Shown here: piece by piece, positions 16,429 to 24,809 of the stretch
Numbering within the stretch: the stretch's first letter is position 1
How the letters are laid out: each line of letters starts with the position of its first letter
Source: Actinomadura mexicana
GTDB taxonomy: Bacteria; Actinomycetota; Actinomycetes; Streptosporangiales; Streptosporangiaceae
Length of the DNA: 64,000 nucleotides
Assembly: GCF_900188105.1 (NCBI RefSeq)
Contig: NZ_FZNP01000003.1
Coordinates: 124,001-188,000, forward strand
Direction of reading: 5' to 3'
Translations under genes and position numbers: made by a program
Notes under the pieces: model-generated
What the model saw: only the letters and a program-made list of their open reading frames with translations
Told to the model about the DNA's origin: nothing
Database searches by the model: none

Positions 16429-17354
16429 GCACCGCCGAGCCGGCGGGCGACCGCGCCCCCGTCGCCCAGGACCACCGGACGGCGGGCCCGACGGTGCTGC
16501 GGATGCTGGTCGGCGCGCAGTTGCGCCGCTACCGGGAGGCCGCCGGCATCTCCACCGAGGCCGCCGGGTACGAGATCCGCGGCTCGCACTCCAAGATCAG
16601 CCGGATGGAGCTCGGCCGGGTCGGCTACAAGGAGCGCGACGTCGCCGACCTGCTGACCCTCTACGGCGTGACCGACCCGTCCCTGCGCGAGCCGCTGCTG
16701 GAGCTGGCCGAGCACGCCAGCGCGCCGGGCTGGTGGCAGCCGTTCGGCGACGTGGTCCCTTCCTGGTTCGAGCCCTACCTGGGGCTGGAGCAGGGCGCGG
16801 TGCTCGTCCGCGTGTACGAGGTCCAGGACATCCCGGAGCTGTTGCAGACCAGGGACTACGCCCGCGCCCTGATCGCGGCCCGCCACCCGGAGGCGGGCCC
16901 CGAGGAGATCGAGCGGCGGGTGGAGCTGCGGTCGCGGCGCCGCCGCGTGTTCGAGCGCCCCGATCCGCTGCGGCTGTGGGCGGTGCTGGACGAGGCGACG
17001 CTGTGCCGGTCGGTCGGCGGCCGCGCCACGATGCGCGCCCAGATCGAGCACCTGATCGAGATGGCGGAGCTGCCGAACGTCACCGTGCAGATCGTGCCCT
17101 TCGCCTCGGGCGGGCACGTGGCGGAGGGCGGCCCGATGACGCTGCTGCGGTTCGCCGAGCCCGAGCTGCCCGACGTGGTCTACCTGGAGCACCTCACCTG
17201 CGCGGTCTACCCGGACCGGGCGTCCGACATCGCCCGCTACCGCGACGCCCTGAACCGCGTCGGCGTCCTGGCCGAGCCCCCGGACCGCACCCGCGGGCTC
17301 CTTCGGGCCGCCCTGGCCCGGCTCGGCGGGCCGCCTCGCCGGGCCGTCGGGTGA
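16425..17354 (+). CDS. XRE-family regulator with DUF5753
   Basis: A 309-residue actinomycete regulator. An N-terminal helix-turn-helix (about residues 25-80: LVGAQLRRYREAAGISTEAAGYEIRGSHSKISRMELGR) is followed by a DUF5753 domain (about 110-285), with WFEPYLGLEQGA, RDYARALI and NVTVQIVPFASGGH as landmarks. Members influence morphological development and antibiotic production and usually pair with a DUF397 protein encoded next door. Here no DUF397 gene follows, so it is an orphan. It may be translated by coupling from the mini-ORF at 16327. An in-frame GTG at 16398 is another possible start. Confidence 0.93.
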   Translation: MSTAEPAGDRAPVAQDHRTAGPTVLRMLVGAQLRRYREAAGISTEAAGYEIRGSHSKISRMELGRVGYKERDVADLLTLYGVTDPSLREPLLELAEHASAPGWWQPFGDVVPSWFEPYLGLEQGAVLVRVYEVQDIPELLQTRDYARALIAARHPEAGPEEIERRVELRSRRRRVFERPDPLRLWAVLDEATLCRSVGGRATMRAQIEHLIEMAELPNVTVQIVPFASGGHVAEGGPMTLLRFAEPELPDVVYLEHLTCAVYPDRASDIARYRDALNRVGVLAEPPDRTRGLLRAALARLGGPPRRAVG

Positions 17355-17361
17355 CCGCCCC

Positions 17362-17922
17362 CTAGCGTGCGGTGGGGACGTAGGTGGCGATGATGACGCC
17401 GGTCTTGAAGACCTTGGTGCCCGCCAGCTCGAACGTGGCCGAGAACTCGTCGGCGTTGAGCAGCTCGCCGGTCTCACGGGGGCCGACGAGCACCGGGTGG
17501 ATCCACAGGCGCAGCTCGTCCAGCAGGCCGTGCTCGACGAGCGTCCGGGACACCGGGCCGAAGCCGTACTGCAGGATGTCCTGGCCGTCCTGCTCCTTCA
17601 GCCGGGTGATCTCGGCGACGGCCTCCGCCCGCGGGATCGCCGTCGTGTCGCCCCAGCCGGGTTTGCGCAGGGAGTCGGACACGACGTGGTGGGGCAGGGT
17701 GTTCATCCGGACGCCGAAGTCGCCGGTGGCCTCCTCCATGGCCGGCCACGCCTGGGAGAAGCCGTCGAACGTCCTGCGTCCCATCAGCAGGGCGCCGCAG
17801 GAGAACAGCAGCTCCCGCGCGTAGGCGGCGGCCTCGTCCTGGAAGTAGGCCGAGGTCCAGTTCTGCGGGTTCTCGATGACGCCGTCGAGCGACACGTACG
17901 TCGAGTTGATGATCTTGCGCAT
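17362..17922 (-). CDS. Dihydrofolate reductase family protein (RibD C-terminal-like)
   Basis: A 186-residue protein with the RibD C-terminal/DHFR-like fold. It begins MRKIINSTYVSLDGVIENP and carries the typical LLMGRRTFDGF segment and a GFGPVSRTLVEHGLLDELRLWIHPVLVG stretch. The fold binds NADPH, and members of this stand-alone group are common in actinomycetes as uncharacterised oxidoreductases. True folate reduction is unlikely, since the folA substrate residues are not evident. ATG 17922 has a GGAGGAGA-type site just upstream. A single gene, convergent with the XRE gene. Confidence 0.88.
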   Translation of the reverse strand: MRKIINSTYVSLDGVIENPQNWTSAYFQDEAAAYARELLFSCGALLMGRRTFDGFSQAWPAMEEATGDFGVRMNTLPHHVVSDSLRKPGWGDTTAIPRAEAVAEITRLKEQDGQDILQYGFGPVSRTLVEHGLLDELRLWIHPVLVGPRETGELLNADEFSATFELAGTKVFKTGVIIATYVPTAR

Positions 17923-18061
17923 GGTCTCCTCCGTCAGGGTGATCGTTCGCCTTCCGGCGCGGTGGGACCACTCTGCGCGAGAGCCTTTACCGCATCCTTA
18001 CGCTTCCTTTCCGGTGGCCGCCCCGACGCGCCGGAGCACGAATTCACATTAGGGTCGAAAG

Positions 18062-21000
18062 ATGCGTTTCGGGCTGCTCGGACCGCTCGCGGTCTGGACC
18101 GACGACGGCGGGCTCGTCCCCGTGCCGGGGCTGAAGGTGCGGGCGCTGCTGGCGGACCTGCTCGTGCACGAGGGCCGTCCGGTGCCCGCCGACCGGCTGA
18201 TCGACGACCTGTGGGGCGACGCGCCGCCCGGGAACCCGATGGGCGCGCTGTCGGCGAAGGTGTCGCAGCTGCGCCGCGTCCTGGAGGACGCCGAGCCGGG
18301 CGCGCGGGCGCTGGTGGAGTCGCGCCCCGCCGGATACCTGCTGGCCGCCGCCGCCGAACGGGTGGACGCCCGCTGCTTCCCGGCGCTGGTCGAACGGGCG
18401 CGCGGGGCGGCGGAGCCGAAGGAGAAGGCGGCGCTGCTGGCGGAGGCGCTCGGGCGGTGGCGCGGCCCCGCGCTCGCCGACTTCCGGGACGAGGAGTTCA
18501 CCCGGGCGGCGGTGGCGAAGCTGGAGGAACTGCGGCTGACCGCGCTGGAGGAGCACGCCGAGGTGCGGCTGGCGCTCGGCGAGCACGGCGCCCTGGCGGG
18601 CGAACTCGGCGCCGCCGTCGAGGAGCACCCGCTGCGCGAGCGGCTGAGGGCCGCGCACATGCGGGCCCTCTACCGGGCCGGGCGGCAGAACGAGGCGCTG
18701 GAGGGCTACGAGAGGTACCGGGTGCTGCTCGCCGACGAGCTGGGCCTGGACCCGGGCGCCGAGCTGGCCGCGCTCCAGCGGGCCGTCCTGCGGCAGGACC
18801 CCGGCCTCGGCGGACCCGCGGCCCCGCCGCCGCGCCCGCGGTCGAACCTGCCCGTCCCGCCGACCGGGCTGATCGGGCGGGACGGCGTCGTCCGGGAGAT
18901 CCGGGCGCGGATCGGCACCGACCGGCTGGTCACGCTGACCGGTCCGGGCGGGGTGGGCAAGACGCGCCTGGCGATCGAGACGGCGGCCGGGCTCGCGGAC
19001 GCGTTCGGCGACGGCGTGTGGATGGCGGAGCTGGCGGGGCTGGAGCGCTCGACCGTGCCCGACCTCGCGGAGGTCGTGACGGCGATCCTCGACATACGGG
19101 ACGCGCCGGGCGCGCCCGCCGCGGCGCTCGACCGGCTGGCGGCGGCGCTCGGCGCCCGCCGGCTGCTGCTCGTCCTGGACAACTGCGAGCACGTCGTCGA
19201 GCAGGCCGCCGAGCTGGCGGACCGGCTGCTGCGCGGCGTGCCCGGGGTGCGCGTGCTGGCGACGAGCCGGGAGCCGCTCGGCCTGCCGGGCGAGGTCGTG
19301 TGGGCCGTCCCGCCGCTGGACGTGCCGGGCCGCGGCGACGACCCGGCCGAGTCGAGCGCGGTCCGGCTGTTCGCGGAGCGGGCGCGGGCGGCGTCGCGGG
19401 GCTTCCGGCTGGACGGGGACACGGCCGGGCCGGTAGGAGAGCTGTGCCGCCGGCTGGACGGCATCCCGCTCGCCCTGGAACTGGCCGCGACCAGGGTGCG
19501 GACGCTCGGGGTCGAGGGCCTCGTCGAACGGATCGACGACCGGTTCCGGCTGCTGTCGTCCGGGCACCGCGGCGCCCCGGCCCGGCAGCGCACGCTCACC
19601 GCGGTGATCGACTGGAGCTGGGACCTGCTGACGGGGCCGGAGCGCGCGGTGCTGCGCCGGCTGTCGGTGCACGCCGACGGCTGCACGGCCGACTCGGCCG
19701 AGGCGGTGTGCGCGGGCGGGGACGTCCCGGGCGCGGAGGTCCTCGACGTCCTGATCCGGCTGGTCGACCGCTCGCTGGTCGTGATGACGGAGCGTCCCGG
19801 CGAGGGCCCCCGGTACCGGCTGCTGGAGTCCGTCGCCGCCTACGCGGCCGAGCGGCTCGCGGAGGCGGGGGAGGCGCGGCGCGCCGAGGCCGCGCACAGC
19901 GGCCACTACCTGGCCCTGGCCGAGCGTGCGGCGGGCCGCCTCACCGGGCCCGAGCAGGCGCGCTGGTTGGCGATGCTGGACGTCGAGTCGGCGAACCTGC
20001 GGGCCGCGCTCGACGCGGCAGGGTCGGCGGACGCGGCGTTGCGGCTGGTCAACGCGCTCGCCTGGTACTGGTTCCTGCGCGGGCGGCTGACCGAGGCGCT
20101 GCGGTCGCTGGAGGCGGCCCTCGCGCGGGGCGGCTCGCCGGACGTCCGGGCCCGCGCGCTGGCGTGGCGGGCGGGGCTGGCCGTGCTCAAGGGCGCCCCC
20201 GGCGACTGGAAGGCCCGCCGCGACGAGGCACTCACGCTCGTGGACGCCACCGGCGACGACCGCCTGAAGGCGTGGGCGCGCTGGTTCCTGACGTTCGCCC
20301 GGGCGGAACTGGACGACACCGGCGAGGGCGCCGCCATCCTGGAGGAGGCGCTCGCGGGGTTCCGCGCGTCCGGCGACCGGTGGGGCGAGGCGGCGGCGCT
20401 CGTCCAGCGCGCCATGCACGCCCACGCGCGCGGCGAGCCCGCCGCGCTGGAGCGCGACGCCGAGCGGGCCGCCGTGCTGTTCGGCGAGGTCGGCGACCGC
20501 TGGGGACGGCTCCAGGCGGTGGAGTGGCTCGGCGGCCTGGCGGAGCTGACCGGTGACTACGACCGGGCCGAGCGGCTCCACCACGACGCGCAGCGGATGG
20601 CCGAGGAGCTGCGGATGTGGCCGGACGCCGCCATGCGGATGGCGTGGCGCGGCTGGATCGCCTACCTGCGCCGCGACCACGCGTCCGCGCGGCGGCTGTT
20701 CGGGCGGGCGCGCCGGGTCGCCGTGGAGCAGGGGTTCGCGCCCGCGGTCATGTTCGCCGACATCGGCCTCGGGCTGGCGGCGGAGCGCGAGGGGCGGCTG
20801 GAGGACGCCGAGGACCGGATGCGGCCCCTGCTGGCGGCGGCCTCGCCCGAGGAGTTCCCGCCCCTGTACCTGCCGATGGTCCAGACGGGGCTGGGGCGCG
20901 TGGCGGAGGCGCGGGGCGACGCGGCGTCCGCCGTGCGGTACCAGCGGGACGCGCTGGCCGTCGCGATCAGGCTGGCGGCGCCGCGCGACCTGGCGGGCGC

Positions 21001-21268
21001 CCTGGAGTGCCTGGCCTGCGCGCTGGCCCTCACCGGACGGCACCGGGACGCGGCGGAGGCCCTCGGGAAGGCGGCGGCGGTCCGGGCGGCCGCCGGCGTG
21101 CCGCCCGGCCCCGTCGAACAGGACGACATCGACCGGGCCGCCGCGCGGATCGGGGACGCGGCCGGGCCCGACGCGTTCGCCGCCGGTGCGGGCCTCGATC
21201 CGGTGGAGATCATGCGCCGTGCGGAAGGCGTCCCTCCGGAGGGCGCATCCGTATGGGCTGACCGGTAG
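18062..21268 (+). CDS. AfsR/SARP-type regulator with NB-ARC ATPase and TPR repeats
   Basis: A 1068-residue pathway-type regulator. Residues about 1-95 form an OmpR-like DNA-binding domain (MRFGLLGPLAVWTDDG...). The bacterial transcriptional activation domain (BTAD) covers about 95-245. An NB-ARC/AAA-like ATPase follows, with P-loop GPGGVGKT near residue 300, a Walker-B-like LLLVLDNCEH and a GLPLALEL-type motif. The C-terminal 400 residues are helical TPR-like repeats. SARPs activate antibiotic gene clusters by binding direct repeats near -35 boxes, and the large ATPase form resembles AfsR. No biosynthetic cluster is adjacent. The downstream operon is an ABC transporter. The stop codon lies within the first unit of a 19-bp tandem repeat. 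Confidence 0.93.
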   Translation: MRFGLLGPLAVWTDDGGLVPVPGLKVRALLADLLVHEGRPVPADRLIDDLWGDAPPGNPMGALSAKVSQLRRVLEDAEPGARALVESRPAGYLLAAAAERVDARCFPALVERARGAAEPKEKAALLAEALGRWRGPALADFRDEEFTRAAVAKLEELRLTALEEHAEVRLALGEHGALAGELGAAVEEHPLRERLRAAHMRALYRAGRQNEALEGYERYRVLLADELGLDPGAELAALQRAVLRQDPGLGGPAAPPPRPRSNLPVPPTGLIGRDGVVREIRARIGTDRLVTLTGPGGVGKTRLAIETAAGLADAFGDGVWMAELAGLERSTVPDLAEVVTAILDIRDAPGAPAAALDRLAAALGARRLLLVLDNCEHVVEQAAELADRLLRGVPGVRVLATSREPLGLPGEVVWAVPPLDVPGRGDDPAESSAVRLFAERARAASRGFRLDGDTAGPVGELCRRLDGIPLALELAATRVRTLGVEGLVERIDDRFRLLSSGHRGAPARQRTLTAVIDWSWDLLTGPERAVLRRLSVHADGCTADSAEAVCAGGDVPGAEVLDVLIRLVDRSLVVMTERPGEGPRYRLLESVAAYAAERLAEAGEARRAEAAHSGHYLALAERAAGRLTGPEQARWLAMLDVESANLRAALDAAGSADAALRLVNALAWYWFLRGRLTEALRSLEAALARGGSPDVRARALAWRAGLAVLKGAPGDWKARRDEALTLVDATGDDRLKAWARWFLTFARAELDDTGEGAAILEEALAGFRASGDRWGEAAALVQRAMHAHARGEPAALERDAERAAVLFGEVGDRWGRLQAVEWLGGLAELTGDYDRAERLHHDAQRMAEELRMWPDAAMRMAWRGWIAYLRRDHASARRLFGRARRVAVEQGFAPAVMFADIGLGLAAEREGRLEDAEDRMRPLLAAASPEEFPPLYLPMVQTGLGRVAEARGDAASAVRYQRDALAVAIRLAAPRDLAGALECLACALALTGRHRDAAEALGKAAAVRAAAGVPPGPVEQDDIDRAAARIGDAAGPDAFAAGAGLDPVEIMRRAEGVPPEGASVWADR

Positions 21269-21372
21269 AGCATGGGCTGACCGGTAGAGCATGGGCTGAC
21301 CGGTAGGGCATGGGCTGACCGGTAGGGCATGGGCTGACCGGTAGGGCATGGGCTGACCGGTAGAGGATGGGC
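21253..21372. repeat. 19-bp tandem repeat, six copies plus a partial
   Basis: The unit ATGGGCTGACCGGTAGRGC starts at 21253, 21272, 21291, 21310, 21329 and 21348, followed by a partial copy at 21367-21372. Copies 1, 2 and 6 have A at the R position and copies 3-5 have G; copy 6 ends in G instead of C. The first unit covers the last codons and the stop of the SARP gene. Each unit contains the palindrome ACCGGT. The array lies 110 bp upstream of the ABC operon. Confidence 0.97.
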
Positions 21373-21482
21373 GATTCGTCCTTGTTGCAAGTAGGTTGCG
21401 AATGGTCCCGGAACCGTCACGACCCCTTGTGGCCCCCCTTCGCAGGCAATGATCATGACCCTCCGTGGGACGACGGGGGTTG

Positions 21483-24400
21483 GTGCTCAGCCGGATCATC
21501 GGCGACCGGACGCTGGTGCTGGCCGCCTGCGCGACCGCGCTGTTCGCCACGACCGTCCTCGCGGCCCTGGTCGGCTACACCGGATCGGTGACGCGCGAGG
21601 GCCTGCGCAGCACCCTGGCGGACGCGACGTTCGAGTCCGTCGGGACGGCGCTCGGCACACAGGTCCCGGCGAACGGCCTCCCCAGGGTCCAGGGCCAGGT
21701 CGACCGGGCGCTCAAGCAGATCTACCGGGACGTCCCGCTGTCGGTCTCGATGAGCGTCCGCAGCGACTCCTACACGATCCCGGGCCAGGAGAAGAGCGAC
21801 CACCCGGACCTGACGGCGTTCGAGACCTACACGGGGATCGAGAGGCACGCGCGGCTCACCATGGGACGCTGGCCCGGCGCGGGCGCGGGCTCCGGCGAGG
21901 TCGAGGCGGCCCTGCCCGGCGCCGCCGCCCGCGCGATGCACGCCGGCGTCGACGACGTCCTCACGCTGCACGGGCGCGTCGACAAGGAGTCGGTCGTGAA
22001 AGTGCGCGTCGTCGGGCTGTTCGAGGTCCCCGACCCGCAGGACTACTTCTGGCAGGGCGACAAGCTCGTCACGACCGGCGTCGAGCGGCTCGACTACACG
22101 AGCTACGGGCCGTTCATCGTGCCGCCGCAGGTGTTCGCCGCCCGCTTCACCGGCACCGGCTCCGAGGCCCGCTTCACCGTCATGCCGGACCTGCGCGGCG
22201 TCGAGCCCGGCGAGCTCGGCCCCCTCGGCGACCGGGTGGCCGCCGGGGGCGACACCTTCGAGAAGGCCGGCGACGGGGCGCAGTTCAGCGTCGCGACGGA
22301 CCTGCCCGATCTGACCGCGCAGCTGCGCACCGCGCTCCAGGTGGCGCGCTCCACGATGCTCATCCCGGTGGTCCAGCTCGTCCTGCTGGCGGGCTGCGCG
22401 TGGCTGCTGGTCGCGCGGCTGCTCGCCGACCACCGGCGCGGCGAGGTCGCGCTGCTGCGCACCCGCGGCCTCGGCATGCGCCAGCTCGCCCGGCTCGGCC
22501 TCGTCGAGGGACTGCTGATCGTGCTGCCCGCCGCGCTGTTCGGCCCGCTGCTGGCCGGGCCCCTGCTGCGCCTCGCCGGGCGCGCGCCCGCGGTGCGGGA
22601 CTCGGGGCTGCGGCTGGACGCCGGGCCGCTCCTGCCGCTGTGGACCGTCTCGGTGCTGACGGCGCTGGCCTGCGCCGTCGTCCTGACGGTCCCGACGCTG
22701 CGGGGCGCGAACCGGACGTTCGTGGAGGCCCAGGCGGGCATCGGGCGGCAGGGCCGCGGCGGCCTGCGCGGCTCGGGCACCGACCTCGCCCTGCTGCTCG
22801 TCGCCGGGCTCGCGATCTGGCAGCTCACCCGGTACGGGGCGGACGGCGCGGGCGGCGACGGCGCCCCCGGCCGCGGCACGGGCGGCGTCGACCCGTTCAT
22901 CGTGTCCGGCCCGGCTCTGGCCCTGCTCGCCGGCGGGGTGCTGCTGCTGCGCCTCGTGCCCGCGGTCTCCCGGGTGGCCGAGCGGGCCGCGACCCGCAGC
23001 CGCGGGCTCGTGGCCGTCCTCGGCACCCGGCAGGTCGGGCGGCGCCAGCTGCGGTACACCGGCCCGGTCCTGCTGCTGGTGATGGCGATGGCCGTCGGGG
23101 TGCTGTCGGTCACGACGATGGCGACCTGGCGGCGCTCCCAGACCGATCAGGCGGACTTCCAGAGCGGCGCCGACCTGCGGCTGTCCGCCTCGTCCCGGGC
23201 GGGCGGCCCGGAACCGCTCGGGCAGGCCGGACGGTTCGCGGCGCTGCCGGGCGTCTCGGCCGTGACCGGGGTGCTGCGCATGGACGCCGACCTCGGCACC
23301 GAGCCCGCGACGCTGCTCGGCGTCGACGCGAGGACGCTCGGCCCGCTCCTGCGCGTCGGCCCCGGCCTCCGGCGCGACCTGCGGCTGGACGAGCTGGCGA
23401 GGGCGCGTCCGCCCGCCCCGGCGCTGACCGTCCCCGGCAGGCCGAAGCGGCTGCTGTTCGACCTGCGGCTCACCCGTTCCGGCCCGGGTTCCGAGGTTCC
23501 CGCGGACCAGGTGCCGGAGTCCGGTGGGGGCTACAGATTCATGGTGACGGTCGTGGACGCGCAGGGACTGTCCCGGCAGGTGGCCCTGCCGGGTCTCGAG
23601 GCGGACGGCGACGAGCACACCCTCGCCCTGGACACCGCCCGGCTCGCCGGACCGGACGGCGTGCCGTCCTACCCGCTGTCCGTCCGCGGCGTCCACTTCG
23701 GCGACGACGGCGGCGGACTCTCCGGGAAGCTCGAACTGGAACTGCGCGGTATCACGGGCGAGGGCACCGGCCGGGCCGTGCGCCCCGCCGGATCCCGGTG
23801 GGACGCGTTCGCCGGACCGCAGGACCTGGAGCGCCCGATCGGCGCGAGCGCCGCGGACGGCCACGACGCGCTGGTGACTCTCAAGATCTCCTCGCCGCCG
23901 CCCCCCGTCGACATCCCGGGCTACGACCGCTTCGCGGCCGGCAGGGCCGTCCACGCGATGCTCGGCACGCCCAGACCGCCTTCGCACGACGCCAGGAACG
24001 CCGACCTGCTGCCGGCCGTGCCGGGCGTGATCACCGAGGAGATGGCGAGCCGCGCCAAGGTCGGCGTCGGCGGCACCGTCACCGTGAACACCATCGACGG
24101 CGACCAGCCCGTCAAGGTCGCGGGCGTCGCGCCCGCGCTGCCGAGCGTGCCGCCCGGCATGCCCGGCGTCCTGGTCGACCTGCCCACCCTCACCCAGTCG
24201 CGGCTCGCCGTGGAGGGCTCGGCGGGCGACCCCGTCACGCCCCGGGAGTGGTGGGCGGCGGCGCGCGGCGGCCGCACCGGCCCGGCCGTCCGGGACCTGG
24301 TCCGGCATCCCGCCTGGGGCGAGGTCGCGGCCGACCGCGTCGAGACGCGCGCCCGGCTCCGCGACGCCCCGCTGGGCGCGGCGCTCCAGGGCGCCCTGGT

Positions 24401-24809
24401 GCTCGGCTTCGCCGCGGCGCTGGCGTTCGCCGTCATCGCGTTCGTGGTGAACGCGGCGGTGACCGCGGGCGAGCGGTACCGGGAGTTCGCGGTGCTGCGG
24501 GCGCTCGGAGTGCCGCCCCGCCAGGTCGCCGGGATGCTCGCGATCGAGCAGGCCTACCTGGTCGGGCTCGGCCTGCTCGGCGGGACGGTCCTCGGCCTGG
24601 TCGTGGCGCGGCTCGTCGTCCCGCACATCGTCCTGAGCGTGCAGGCCGCCGAGCCGTACCCGCCCGCCGGGCTGGTCGTCCAGTGGCCCGTCGTGCTGGC
24701 CGTGCTCGGCGGGGTGGCGGTGGTGCTCGTGCTCGTGATCGCGCCGGTCGTCCGGGCGCTGCGGCGCCGCGACCTCGGCGGCGGGCTGCGCGTGGGGGAG
24801 GACCGATGA
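21483..24809 (+). CDS. FtsX-like permease subunit of an ABC exporter
   Basis: A 1108-residue integral membrane protein with two FtsX permease modules. A first N-terminal helix (LVLAACATALFATTVLAALVGYTGS) is followed by a large outer domain, a central block of helices (about residues 285-560), a second outer domain, and three C-terminal helices ending with an Arg-rich cytoplasmic tail. It contains the FtsX hallmark GERYREFAVLRALGVPPRQVAGML. Start: GTG 21483 has GGGGG close upstream and begins at the conserved LSRIIGDR; GTG 21465 is an alternative. Its stop overlaps the next permease by ATGA, so the two are translationally coupled in a four-gene ABC operon. Substrate unknown, possibly a peptide or lipid-linked compound. 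Confidence 0.88.
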   Translation: MLSRIIGDRTLVLAACATALFATTVLAALVGYTGSVTREGLRSTLADATFESVGTALGTQVPANGLPRVQGQVDRALKQIYRDVPLSVSMSVRSDSYTIPGQEKSDHPDLTAFETYTGIERHARLTMGRWPGAGAGSGEVEAALPGAAARAMHAGVDDVLTLHGRVDKESVVKVRVVGLFEVPDPQDYFWQGDKLVTTGVERLDYTSYGPFIVPPQVFAARFTGTGSEARFTVMPDLRGVEPGELGPLGDRVAAGGDTFEKAGDGAQFSVATDLPDLTAQLRTALQVARSTMLIPVVQLVLLAGCAWLLVARLLADHRRGEVALLRTRGLGMRQLARLGLVEGLLIVLPAALFGPLLAGPLLRLAGRAPAVRDSGLRLDAGPLLPLWTVSVLTALACAVVLTVPTLRGANRTFVEAQAGIGRQGRGGLRGSGTDLALLLVAGLAIWQLTRYGADGAGGDGAPGRGTGGVDPFIVSGPALALLAGGVLLLRLVPAVSRVAERAATRSRGLVAVLGTRQVGRRQLRYTGPVLLLVMAMAVGVLSVTTMATWRRSQTDQADFQSGADLRLSASSRAGGPEPLGQAGRFAALPGVSAVTGVLRMDADLGTEPATLLGVDARTLGPLLRVGPGLRRDLRLDELARARPPAPALTVPGRPKRLLFDLRLTRSGPGSEVPADQVPESGGGYRFMVTVVDAQGLSRQVALPGLEADGDEHTLALDTARLAGPDGVPSYPLSVRGVHFGDDGGGLSGKLELELRGITGEGTGRAVRPAGSRWDAFAGPQDLERPIGASAADGHDALVTLKISSPPPPVDIPGYDRFAAGRAVHAMLGTPRPPSHDARNADLLPAVPGVITEEMASRAKVGVGGTVTVNTIDGDQPVKVAGVAPALPSVPPGMPGVLVDLPTLTQSRLAVEGSAGDPVTPREWWAAARGGRTGPAVRDLVRHPAWGEVAADRVETRARLRDAPLGAALQGALVLGFAAALAFAVIAFVVNAAVTAGERYREFAVLRALGVPPRQVAGMLAIEQAYLVGLGLLGGTVLGLVVARLVVPHIVLSVQAAEPYPPAGLVVQWPVVLAVLGGVAVVLVLVIAPVVRALRRRDLGGGLRVGEDR

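Noticed and set aside
21253..21372. CRISPR-like appearance of the 19-bp repeat
   Set aside because: Units are directly adjacent with no spacers, and no cas genes are present.
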